In this document: positions 1-6,148 of the stretch, one piece after another
How the letters are laid out: each line of letters opens with the position of its first letter
How positions within the stretch are numbered: position 1 is the stretch's first letter
NCBI GenBank assembly: GCA_023473845.1
Contig: JAMCYA010000038.1
Location: 1 to 12,333, forward strand
DNA from: Patescibacteria group bacterium
Lineage (GTDB): Bacteria; Patescibacteriota; Doudnabacteria; UBA920
DNA length: 12,333 bases
Direction: 5' to 3'
Position numbers and translations under genes: made by a program
Notes under the pieces: model-generated
Databases searched by the model: none
What the model was told of the DNA's origin: nothing
The model's input: only the letters and a program-made list of their open reading frames with translations

Positions 1-1084
1 CGGCCATGGCGGGGCTGGAAGTGATGGTGTAGTGGATGCCTTCGCCCACGCAGAATTCGGTTTTGTTGATGGTAAAGTTGTAGTCCACCGGAGTGCCGCC
101 GCAGGAAAGATCCGGGACCAAAAGCTGCTTCCGGGCCAATTCGGTATGCTGGCCGTTCGTGGTGTTGTACATAATGTACAAATAGGTGTGGTTCGGGGTC
201 AGCCAGGGGGTGTCGGCGTGGCCGTTGATATCGCGGGCCAAAATTTGGGTGGCCGTATTATCGGTAATGTCCTGCACGGTAATTTCCGCATCAGTCACAT
301 CGGAAGAGTTAGTCCAGTCCACCGTGCCGGTCCTAAGGCACTGCGAACCAATCTGGCCGCCAGCAGAGGCGGTCAGGGTGTTTTGGCCGGTAGGCGCAGT
401 TTTTACCACGCGGACGGTAAACACGATAAATTTGCTGTATTTAAAACAGCCGTTTAAATCATTCAAATGAGCCACTACGGTCGGCTCGCCGTTCTGGCTG
501 CTCAGCGAGATGCTGCCTGCGCTGCTGTCGTAGTTGCCGAACCAGTCTTCAAAGTGCTGGCTGCCGGGGACAATCTGGAGTTTTTCGTCGCTGGCCGTGG
601 TAATGTTAATCGCGCCGGTAATGCTGCCTGCGTTGCTACTGGTTACAGTCGTACCGATTACGTGGTTAGGCTCGGCATTATCATTTACTGTAATTACCGC
701 GTTGATGTTCTGCGCGTAACCGTTGCCTTCGGCAGTACCGTTGTGCACATACGACCAGACGTCAAAAGTCTGCCCGTCAGAAGCACTGACTTGCTGGGTC
801 CTTTGGCCGTTATATACCGCGAGCAAGGACGGAAAGTCGTGGCAGGGGTCCTGGCCGGCATTAAAAGAAGTCGGGAACGGGTTAAGTGTCGGCACAGACG
901 GCGCGTTATCGCACACCACTTCGCCCTGGGCGGACAGCCGCGGGTCATTCGCCCTGGGCGCCAACGCAAAAACCGCGGCCGTCACAACGAACAAAACCGC
1001 GGCCGTGGTATAGCCGACTTTTTTCAAACTCATGTTCTTGGCCACAGCTTTAGCTTGGCCAATAAGACCGATTAACTGGTTCAT
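1..1084 (-). CDS. Secreted cell-surface protein, N-terminal 361 residues (C-terminus outside window)
   Basis: One frame stays open from an ATG at 1084 to the window edge (361 codons). Residues 21-42 form a basic-then-hydrophobic segment (KKVGYTTAAVLFVVTAAVFA), a signal peptide or N-terminal anchor. The rest looks extracytoplasmic: rich in Thr, Ser, Asn and Gly, with six spaced cysteines (58, 81, 213, 249, 328, 345) and alternating beta-type sequence. Residues about 95-228 look like one beta-sandwich module (from QQVSASDGQTFDVWSYVHNG to GCFKYSKFIVFTVRVV), a style I associate with uncharacterised surface proteins of Patescibacteria; that match is from memory. A second module starts near 265 and a third near 332. 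Start choice: AAAGG at 1090-1094 sits 5 nt before the ATG; Met18 (1033) is an alternative. The gene has its own promoter, nearly identical to that of the sortase gene. A sortase signal or C-terminal anchor, if any, lies outside. Function unknown. Confidence 0.8.
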   Translation of the reverse strand, partial: MNQLIGLIGQAKAVAKNMSLKKVGYTTAAVLFVVTAAVFALAPRANDPRLSAQGEVVCDNAPSVPTLNPFPTSFNAGQDPCHDFPSLLAVYNGQRTQQVSASDGQTFDVWSYVHNGTAEGNGYAQNINAVITVNDNAEPNHVIGTTVTSSNAGSITGAINITTASDEKLQIVPGSQHFEDWFGNYDSSAGSISLSSQNGEPTVVAHLNDLNGCFKYSKFIVFTVRVVKTAPTGQNTLTASAGGQIGSQCLRTGTVDWTNSSDVTDAEITVQDITDNTATQILARDINGHADTPWLTPNHTYLYIMYNTTNGQHTELARKQLLVPDLSCGGTPVDYNFTINKTEFCVGEGIHYTITSSPAMA

Positions 1085-1098
1085 AAATACCTTTAATG

Positions 1099-1135
1099 CC
1101 TGTTATTTTGCACGTTTAAAGCGGAAAATAACAGG
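1099..1135 (-). promoter_or_regulatory. 11-bp hairpin in the leader of the surface-protein gene
   Basis: Arms cctgttatttt (1099-1109) and aaaataacagg (1125-1135) are perfect reverse complements around a 15-nt loop. The stem ends about 15 nt before the ATG at 1084 and next to the weak AAAGG ribosome site. A second small stem, aataagt/acttatt (1145-1151 and 1156-1162, 4-nt loop), lies just upstream. Both fall within the roughly 80-nt leader predicted from the promoter at 1171-1199. There is no T tract after the stem on the minus strand, so translational or stability control is likelier than termination. The regulatory role is inferred. Confidence 0.5.
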
Positions 1136-1170
1136 GTTTAAACAAATAAGTTTTTACTTATTAACCTCAA

Positions 1171-1199
1171 ACTATACACCAAAAATAGGTTTTTGTCAA
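1171..1199 (-). promoter_or_regulatory. Sigma70-type promoter of the surface-protein gene
   Basis: On the minus strand there is TTGACA (1199-1194), a 17-nt spacer, then TATAGT (1176-1171). The predicted start is near 1164, giving a leader of about 80 nt. The -35 and first part of the spacer are identical to those of the sortase promoter at 3924-3952. Confidence 0.75.
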
Positions 1200-1201
1200 G
1201 A

Positions 1202-1333
1202 CTAATTCAAAATTTTTGCCTTGATTAAGCCAAAAAATAATAACTTTTAGCCTAAATTGAAGTAAAAATTCATATTATTTTAACATTTTGCGCTGTTCCT
1301 ATCAATTCAATCTTCTATTTGTATTTTTGGTCT
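1202..1333. other. AT-rich intergenic stretch with nothing recognised
   Basis: This is the upstream part of the 313-bp gap between the surface-protein gene and the proline-linker protein gene. It is strongly AT-rich, with A/T runs and no convincing reading frame, RNA fold or further promoter. It could serve as an AT-rich upstream region for the promoter at 1171-1199. Confidence 0.5.
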
Positions 1334-1379
1334 GGTGCGGGGAGGAAAACTTGCTTTTGACAAATTTCCCTCCCCGACC
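1334..1379 (-). terminator. Hairpin just 3' of the proline-linker protein gene; possible terminator without U tract
   Basis: The arms cggggaggaaa (1338-1348) and tttccctccccg (1365-1376) pair with a single bulged C, and ggt (1334-1336) and acc (1377-1379) extend the stem. The structure lies 19-64 nt past the stop codon at 1398, the position expected for a terminator. The sequence after it on the minus strand is A-rich rather than T-rich, so it is not a standard intrinsic terminator; it may instead protect the 3' end of the mRNA. Confidence 0.4.
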
Positions 1380-1397
1380 CTTAGCGTTGAATCGTTA

Positions 1398-2345
1398 CTA
1401 CGGTCTACCGGGTACCCAATACTTGATGTTGGCTGCCCCGCCACCCGGCAGGGCAAAGTAGATGCCCGCACCGGCTGCGAGACACCCTACTTTTTCAACA
1501 GTACCAGGCAGGCTCCAGTTTTTGATGTCCACCGTCCAAGCGTACAAGCAGTTCAGCCCCGGCAAGTAAAACAGCCAGAACCGGCCTTTCTTGTCGAGCT
1601 TGACCGTACCCACGCAGATGACTTCATGACCCTCGCTATCGTGGGTCTTAAAAGTAATCTGGTGCTCGCCTTTGCCCGCCAGCTTGAGCAGACGGCTATG
1701 CGAGACCAAAATGCTGGAGCCAATACCAAGCGGTTTGCCGTCAATGCTCCACTCGCCGGAGGCATAGCCGTTGGTCACTTTGCTGGTGAGCCGGATAATC
1801 TTGCTCTTGGGATTAAGCTCGATCACCATCTCGCACGTCGGGCAAGTGTGCTTGGGTACTTCCGCTGCAGGCGTCGGCGGTGCGGGAGCGGGTTCAGGCT
1901 CTGGCGGCGGTTCCTTGCGGACCACTGGCGGGGGCGGCGGGGGCGGTGCTGGCTGCGGCGGCAAAAAGATCTCGAAGATCTCATTACCGCACCGGCCATC
2001 TGCCGCGACCTTGCCGCCTTGCGTAAACAGCGGAGTGTTTGGAGGCATCTTAATAATGCGGTGCCCCATGGCTGTCTGCTCAAGTACGCAAACCGCGAAC
2101 GGGTAGCTGATTACGCCGGCTGCGTTATTTTCCAGCTTTTCCTGCCACGCACCGAGGCGCGTGATATCGCGCGGTTCGTAAACCTTGTACTGCGTTGCAT
2201 CCAGGCAAGCCTGCCCCTCGGTGAAGAACGTCGGGACGTGGATGCCTGCTGCAGGATCGTACTTGGTATAGGTTTGCTGTGCCGCCGCCAGAGCGGCGAA
2301 CACAACGGTGAAAAGAACGAGCGTCAAAACGATTCGAAGCTTCAT
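1398..2345 (-). CDS. Secreted two-domain protein with proline-rich linker, function unknown
   Basis: 315 residues. A clear signal peptide (1-22, KLRIVLTLVLFTVVFAALAAAQ) has no lipobox cysteine, so the protein is probably secreted or anchored by that segment. An N-terminal domain (about 40-130) contains Cys47, Cys86 and Cys119 and ends in ADGRCGNEIFEIFL. I recall similar short domains before Pro-rich tracts in Patescibacterial secreted proteins, but cannot name the family. A Pro/Glu/Ala linker (129-164) has a run of seven prolines. The C-terminal domain (166-315) begins with a CPTC pair (168/171), has Cys244, Cys266 and Cys288, and looks beta-rich. The even number of cysteines fits disulfides or one metal site. 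The start is well supported: AGGAGG (2352-2357) lies 6 nt before the ATG, the best ribosome site that I found in the window. It lies between the sortase and a large surface protein, so an envelope role is likely; sortase dependence is not visible, as no LPxTG-like tail is present. Confidence 0.85.
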   Translation of the reverse strand: MKLRIVLTLVLFTVVFAALAAAQQTYTKYDPAAGIHVPTFFTEGQACLDATQYKVYEPRDITRLGAWQEKLENNAAGVISYPFAVCVLEQTAMGHRIIKMPPNTPLFTQGGKVAADGRCGNEIFEIFLPPQPAPPPPPPPVVRKEPPPEPEPAPAPPTPAAEVPKHTCPTCEMVIELNPKSKIIRLTSKVTNGYASGEWSIDGKPLGIGSSILVSHSRLLKLAGKGEHQITFKTHDSEGHEVICVGTVKLDKKGRFWLFYLPGLNCLYAWTVDIKNWSLPGTVEKVGCLAAGAGIYFALPGGGAANIKYWVPGRP

Positions 2346-2481
2346 GATAGTCCTCCTACGGACATCGAAATTGCGTCCCCTAGCCGGACGCTGGCGGTAA
2401 AACCAGCGACCTTGCCGGGTACCATAGCGCCGCTAAAACATTACTTTTAGCGGCACAAGGTACTTAGCAAGAAAATCAATC
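2346..2481 (-). promoter_or_regulatory. Structured leader/intergenic region before the proline-linker protein gene
   Basis: In minus-strand order: a perfect 10-bp hairpin, gccgctaaaa (2429-2438) with ttttagcggc (2445-2454), 6-nt loop, enclosed by accttg (2409-2414)/caaggt (2456-2461); then cgctgg (2389-2394)/ccagcg (2403-2408); then gcgtcc (2373-2378)/ggacgc (2386-2391); then gtcc (2350-2353)/ggac (2360-2363), which would hide part of the AGGAGG site. The second and third stems share bases 2389-2391, so they compete. I see no clear promoter here, so the leader may be read through from the sortase gene. It matches no riboswitch class I recognise. The hairpin could also mark the 3' end of the sortase message, but no U tract follows it. 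Confidence 0.45.
2352..2357 (-). promoter_or_regulatory. Strong Shine-Dalgarno site (AGGAGG)
   Basis: AGGAGG stands 6 nt before the ATG at 2345. It is notable because most other genes in the window have no obvious Shine-Dalgarno sequence. Confidence 0.8.
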
Positions 2482-3885
2482 TTAATCTTTTTCTATTTGG
2501 GTCAGCTCGCCGAACACAACCAAGCGTTTGGCGGTTGAGCCCACGGGCCAACAGGTGGACAGGGCCACCACGGACTTGCCGGAATTGGCAAACTGTTCCT
2601 GGTCGGTCGGCTTGTATTCTTTGCTGCTGGTGACCACATAATGCAGGCGGGCATCCTTGCCGTTCTTTTGTACCACGGTAATCTTAAAAGAGGTGTTCGC
2701 GGGCAGGTCGCCCAAAGTGGCAAAGATCTGATTATAGCTGCCCTTGGCCCAAATATAATTGCTGGAGTGGCCGGAAATGTAGGAGGTGCCGATTTGGCCG
2801 GGCAAGGCAGTACCCGGATAATGCACTACGCCGTTTTGCAAGTCGCGGGTGAAATTCTTCGTATCAGTTGTCCAAACCAAAGGCACGTTGATGTTCAAGG
2901 AAGGAATTTCCAAACGGCCGGGCACGCTGGTATCCACATCCAAACCGTTAATACCCAAAGTGTCCTGGGCAACCGCGTTGGTGTTTGCGCCCGTGGCCGG
3001 AGCCGACAGGGGCTGAACGTAATTTGTGGTGTTATTGTTTTGGGTAGGCAAACCAAAGCTCGAATTGTTGTTCTGAATTGTACCGGTCTGGCTGCCATTA
3101 GCTGAGCCGTTGTTTAACTGGAAAAGACTGCCCTGGCTGCCGCCCCTCAGACCGCTCCACACCGTGGCGCCGGCCACGCGGCTGCGCCCTTGGGCGTGAG
3201 CCAAAGCCAGCCTGTTCATAGCCACTTCCAAATCTATATAGTTATTCAAAATCTGCTTTTGGTCGTCAGTCAGCTTGCCCCCGGTTAAGGGATTGATGCC
3301 CTGAGCCAGGCTTTCGGTGTCGGAAACTCCCAAGCCCAGCGTGTCATATGCCTTAGGGTTTAATTTCAGCAAGAACTTCTGGAAATTGGACAGTCCATTG
3401 CCCGAATTATCGCCCTCAGGGTCTAGCACTGCCGGGTCGGACACGTCAAAATAATAGCTTTGAATCCACTGGCTGTAGGCAGTCATATTCTGCTGCTCAA
3501 GCTGGGTCAAGGCTGTATCTTTTACCGTCTGAACCGTTTTTTGCTGGCGGCTAAACAGGCCACTAATGTTAAACCGGCTAAAAAAGAAATAGTAGGCAAA
3601 CACGCCAAAAATGAAGAGTGCCAAATACGGCAAAAGCAATTTAATCATGGGACCAGATCGGAATTTCTTTGCCGCCTGGATATCGGAGGCAATTTCCGCT
3701 TCAAACGCCGCGTCGTCAGCAACCGCAGTTTCAGGCTTAGCCTCGCCAACCGAATGAGTATCAGCGACTGCATGCGCGGTGTTTTCACCATGACCAAGAC
3801 CGCCGTCCACAGGCTCATTAAATTTGAACATGGCGGCAATATCTTCAGTGGCTGCTGGATAATTTTTTTGCTTATCTTCTGACAT
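2482..3885 (-). CDS. Membrane-anchored sortase with calcium-repeat-like segment
   Basis: 467 residues. The C-terminal domain (about 322-462) is a sortase, a cysteine transpeptidase that attaches proteins carrying a C-terminal sorting signal to the cell surface. All three catalytic residues are seen: His373 in SGHSSN, Cys445 in ALSTCWP, Arg454 in TAKRLVVFGE. An acidic cytoplasmic tail (1-79) precedes one membrane helix (80-102), so the catalytic domain faces outside. Residues 155-176 (DPEGDNSGNGLSNFQKFLLK, then LNP) and 181-199 (DTLGLGVSDTESLAQGINP) resemble two tandem thrombospondin-type-3-like calcium repeats, the second degraded. A Gly/Asn/Ser/Gln-rich linker (about 245-305) follows. The subclass cannot be fixed by eye; a class D/E-like type is my guess. 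No Shine-Dalgarno site precedes the ATG. It has its own promoter, and two secreted proteins lie downstream on the same strand; the large one, cut by the window edge, is the best candidate substrate. Confidence 0.93.
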   Translation of the reverse strand: MSEDKQKNYPAATEDIAAMFKFNEPVDGGLGHGENTAHAVADTHSVGEAKPETAVADDAAFEAEIASDIQAAKKFRSGPMIKLLLPYLALFIFGVFAYYFFFSRFNISGLFSRQQKTVQTVKDTALTQLEQQNMTAYSQWIQSYYFDVSDPAVLDPEGDNSGNGLSNFQKFLLKLNPKAYDTLGLGVSDTESLAQGINPLTGGKLTDDQKQILNNYIDLEVAMNRLALAHAQGRSRVAGATVWSGLRGGSQGSLFQLNNGSANGSQTGTIQNNNSSFGLPTQNNNTTNYVQPLSAPATGANTNAVAQDTLGINGLDVDTSVPGRLEIPSLNINVPLVWTTDTKNFTRDLQNGVVHYPGTALPGQIGTSYISGHSSNYIWAKGSYNQIFATLGDLPANTSFKITVVQKNGKDARLHYVVTSSKEYKPTDQEQFANSGKSVVALSTCWPVGSTAKRLVVFGELTQIEKD

Positions 3886-3923
3886 ATGGTTTGGACAAAA
3901 AGATTATAAAATTTAGACCTTAT

Positions 3924-3952
3924 ATATTAGCACAAAAATAGGTTTTTGTCAA
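3924..3952 (-). promoter_or_regulatory. Sigma70-type promoter of the sortase gene
   Basis: Minus strand: TTGACA (3952-3947), 17-nt spacer ending in TGC, then TAATAT (3929-3924), i.e. an extended -10 (TGcTAATAT). The predicted start is near 3917, leaving a leader of about 32 nt. A second perfect TATAAT (3908-3903) lies closer to the gene but lacks a matching -35. Confidence 0.8.
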
Positions 3953-3986
3953 GAGTAAACCAAACGCTTATTCTACGCAAAATAAG

Positions 3987-4036
3987 TTGAAAAACTGGGG
4001 ATTTTATGCTTAAAACAGCTAATTTTACCCAGTTTT
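3987..4036 (+). promoter_or_regulatory. Probable promoter of the CAP-domain gene, with a dyad
   Basis: TTGAAA (3987-3992), a 17-nt spacer ending in TGC, then TTAAAA (4010-4015). The predicted start near 4022 gives a leader of about 60 nt. A perfect 9-bp inverted repeat (aaaactggg 3991-3999, cccagtttt 4028-4036) brackets the -10 and the start site. An alternative extended -10 (TGtTAAAAT, 4073-4081) would give a nearly leaderless transcript starting close to the second ATG at 4088. Confidence 0.45.
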
Positions 4037-4081
4037 ACGCCTTTACCTCTTTTATTATTATAACGAAAAATGTGTTAAAAT

Positions 4082-5143
4082 ATGCATATGCCAAACATCC
4101 GCCCGGCAAGACCGGTACCCGCCTCTGTGCCGGCAAGCCAGCGTTTTTCCCTCGCCAAAGCCATACTTTTACTTTTGGCGCTTTTTGTCGGCCTGCGCTT
4201 GGTCTATTGGCATTTTTTCTTGCCGGCCCGGGTTAGAGCTTCTGATTTGACGATTGAAAACATCCTTACGGCCATTAATCACGAAAGGTCCTTAAGAAAC
4301 CTGTTGACGCTGAATACCGACTCCCGGCTTTCTTCGGCCGCACAAAGCAAGGCGGACGACATGCAGGCCAGGCATTATTTCAGCCATACCGATCCGGAAG
4401 GCAACTACATCTGGCCGAAAATTGTAGCCGCGGGATACACCCCATATTTGGAATTAGGTGAAAATTTGGCCATTGAATTTTACAATACGGAAAGCCTGGT
4501 CAATGCCTGGATGAACAGCCCCACGCATCGGGCCAATATTTTAAACGATGGCTTTAAAGACCAGGGCATGGGCCTGGACTTCGGCAACGCGGACATTGGC
4601 CAATACCATTCCGTAATTGCCAACACTTTCGGCACCCTGGCTGTTAAAAAAACCACACCCCCTCCCCCGGCGGTAAAATCCCAAACTACAAACCCGGCCC
4701 CAGCACCCACACCAACGCCCGAACCGAAAACTCCGGCTCCCGCGCCGCAAGCCCCTGTGGCCAAATCCGCTCCCGCGCCGCAGGAAAACCCAACTGCGGG
4801 CCCAACTACCACACCCAGCCAGCTGGCCATCAGAGGCGACGGAAGCGCGGGCTATGCCTTACCTCAGTCATCCCCTCCGGCCGAATCTGCCAGCAATACA
4901 AGCCCTGCGCCTGCCGCGGCTACGCCCGCAACCAACACTCAATTTTCAATCCCAACGGCTAAAAACCCCCAGGACCTAACCCGTTATTTCAGCCTTGCCC
5001 TCGCCGCCCTGATTATTGTGTTTATAGTTTCCGACATTAAGGATGCTTTCAAAAACAAATTGGCCGGGCTAGATAAAAAAATTAACAATTTGGTGCTGCT
5101 GGTGCTGGCACTCTTGGTTTTAATCTTTCTATACTGGTTATAA
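4082..5143 (+). CDS. Membrane-anchored CAP/SCP-domain (YkwD-like) protein
   Basis: 353 residues. Order: a short basic N-terminus, a membrane helix (about 23-47), a CAP domain (57-186), a Pro/Ala/Thr-rich low-complexity linker (about 191-292), and two hydrophobic helices at the end (about 299-320 and 335-353). CAP marks are clear: INHERS (65-70), HYFSHTDPEG with His102, GENLA with Glu127, WMNSPTHRANIL with His149, and a late His176. Bacterial CAP proteins are extracytoplasmic and mostly of unknown activity; the conserved His and Glu residues form a cleft that can bind metal. The C-terminal helix pair after the linker is unusual, and would tether both ends of the domain to the membrane. Two in-frame ATGs (4082, 4088) compete and neither has a ribosome site; MPNIRPARP from 4088 is equally possible. 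Diverges from the sortase gene and ends at the shared terminator. Confidence 0.9.
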   Translation: MHMPNIRPARPVPASVPASQRFSLAKAILLLLALFVGLRLVYWHFFLPARVRASDLTIENILTAINHERSLRNLLTLNTDSRLSSAAQSKADDMQARHYFSHTDPEGNYIWPKIVAAGYTPYLELGENLAIEFYNTESLVNAWMNSPTHRANILNDGFKDQGMGLDFGNADIGQYHSVIANTFGTLAVKKTTPPPPAVKSQTTNPAPAPTPTPEPKTPAPAPQAPVAKSAPAPQENPTAGPTTTPSQLAIRGDGSAGYALPQSSPPAESASNTSPAPAAATPATNTQFSIPTAKNPQDLTRYFSLALAALIIVFIVSDIKDAFKNKLAGLDKKINNLVLLVLALLVLIFLYWL

Positions 5144-5152
5144 TCAAAAAAT

Positions 5153-5182
5153 AAAAAAACTTCCCTGCAGGGAAGTTTTTTT
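5153..5182. terminator. Bidirectional intrinsic terminator
   Basis: A perfect 30-bp palindrome: seven A, cttccctgcagggaag, seven T. Either strand gives a GC-containing stem followed by a U tract. It begins 9 bp after the CAP gene stop and lies 19 bp past the stop of the converging membrane-protein gene, so it can end both units. Confidence 0.92.
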
Positions 5183-5201
5183 AAATTGCTGTAAGCACAA
5201 G

Positions 5202-6143
5202 CTAGAAACAACCACCCAAAATTCTTTCCTTAAAATTGGTATTTACAAAAACCAAAAAAGCCACAGCCAAACAGACAACCAGGATCTCAAAAAAAATCCG
5301 CCGGTTCAGACCGTAATCCAAATGGTAATGGTAAGTGCCCCAGAAAAGGTTATAAAAAGCAGCCATAAAAATTGCCGCACTAAAATAATTGAAGCCCCAA
5401 AATACATAAACGAGGTAAGCCAGAACGCCCATGGCGCCGGCAATCGCCAAAGCGCTGAGAAGGTGCTTGGCTTTCAAAAAGCCATGCTGGTATAGCGCCT
5501 GATAGACCAGTAAAAAACTGACGCCAAAAATTATACCCGCGTACAGGCTGGGGTCCAGGCAATAGCGGCGGATCAGCATCAGCCCCGCACCAAAACCCAC
5601 GGTCAGGGTGTAAATTTTAGCCACGGAAAAAGCCACAAAAATGTCGCTGTCCACCCGTTCTTTTTTTCGGTGAAAGGCTTCTTTTAAATACCAGAAGGTG
5701 ATGCCCATTGCAGCCGTGGATATCCAGGCATAGAGCTGCTGGATCCTTTCCTGGCCCATGTTGCCGTAAAGCATGGCTGTGGTAAACCAAAACAGAAAGG
5801 TCGGCAGCACTAAATATACCAGAAAAGCTTTCACTTCCTGCATCCGAAAGTAGTGACCCAGCCGGTGGTTTAAAGCTGTCCAGGCAATTTTTACAGTCCT
5901 GAGCAGCCGGTGGCTGACGTTTTCGTGGCGCTTTTTCGCCAGAGCCAGAGAGCCGGGAACTTTAAAGTGCAAATCAAAGAACAGTAGAATCATGGCGCAC
6001 AAATACAGCCATACCCAAATTGCAGTTTTCAAAAACAGGCTCGGCTGGTTAAGGTTGATAATGTAAATCAGCACCTGGAAGCCTAAAATTGAAGTGCCTA
6101 CGATAAACAGGGCGGAAATTATTTTTTGGACTTTATGGGTCAC
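5202..6143 (-). CDS. Polytopic membrane protein, function unknown
   Basis: 313 residues with about eight or nine hydrophobic helices (near 8-29, 38-56, 105-125, 137-153, 167-190, 199-217, 227-247, 251-268, 282-300). A basic hydrophilic stretch (about 60-104, LAKKRHENVSHRLLRTVKIA) probably lies inside the cell. A small aromatic/His patch, FWGTYHYHLDYGL (267-279), stands out near the last helix. I do not recognise a family. The start is GTG at 6143, 5 nt after the rmlA stop, with no Shine-Dalgarno sequence; no good in-frame ATG lies near it. It is the last gene of the operon, just before the terminator. Following rmlBDA, a role in handling surface sugars is possible but only by position. Confidence 0.8.
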   Translation of the reverse strand: MTHKVQKIISALFIVGTSILGFQVLIYIINLNQPSLFLKTAIWVWLYLCAMILLFFDLHFKVPGSLALAKKRHENVSHRLLRTVKIAWTALNHRLGHYFRMQEVKAFLVYLVLPTFLFWFTTAMLYGNMGQERIQQLYAWISTAAMGITFWYLKEAFHRKKERVDSDIFVAFSVAKIYTLTVGFGAGLMLIRRYCLDPSLYAGIIFGVSFLLVYQALYQHGFLKAKHLLSALAIAGAMGVLAYLVYVFWGFNYFSAAIFMAAFYNLFWGTYHYHLDYGLNRRIFFEILVVCLAVAFLVFVNTNFKERILGGCF

Positions 6144-6148
6144 GGTTT

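Noticed and set aside
32..1075. Plus-strand open frames of 141 and 202 residues at the left edge
   Set aside because: They lie opposite the continuously open minus-strand surface-protein frame, which has a promoter and signal segment. The plus-strand products look like random translations.
1910..1975. Gly-codon-rich repeat-like tract (ggcggcgg) as a possible repeat array
   Set aside because: It encodes the polyproline linker on the minus strand; there is no regular repeat unit with spacers, so it is neither CRISPR nor a tandem array.
1335..2450. 371-residue plus-strand open frame
   Set aside because: It is antisense to the minus-strand gene with signal peptide, AGGAGG site and proline linker. 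Its protein is Arg/Cys-rich without a domain, as expected for a shadow frame in GC-rich coding DNA.
3903..3908. Perfect TATAAT close to the sortase start as the main promoter
   Set aside because: No acceptable -35 lies 16-18 bp upstream, whereas TTGACA with the extended -10 at 3924-3929 is complete.
4480..4830. 116-residue minus-strand frame rich in Gly/Ala/Val
   Set aside because: It is the reverse of the Pro/Ala linker of the CAP protein; composition explains it.
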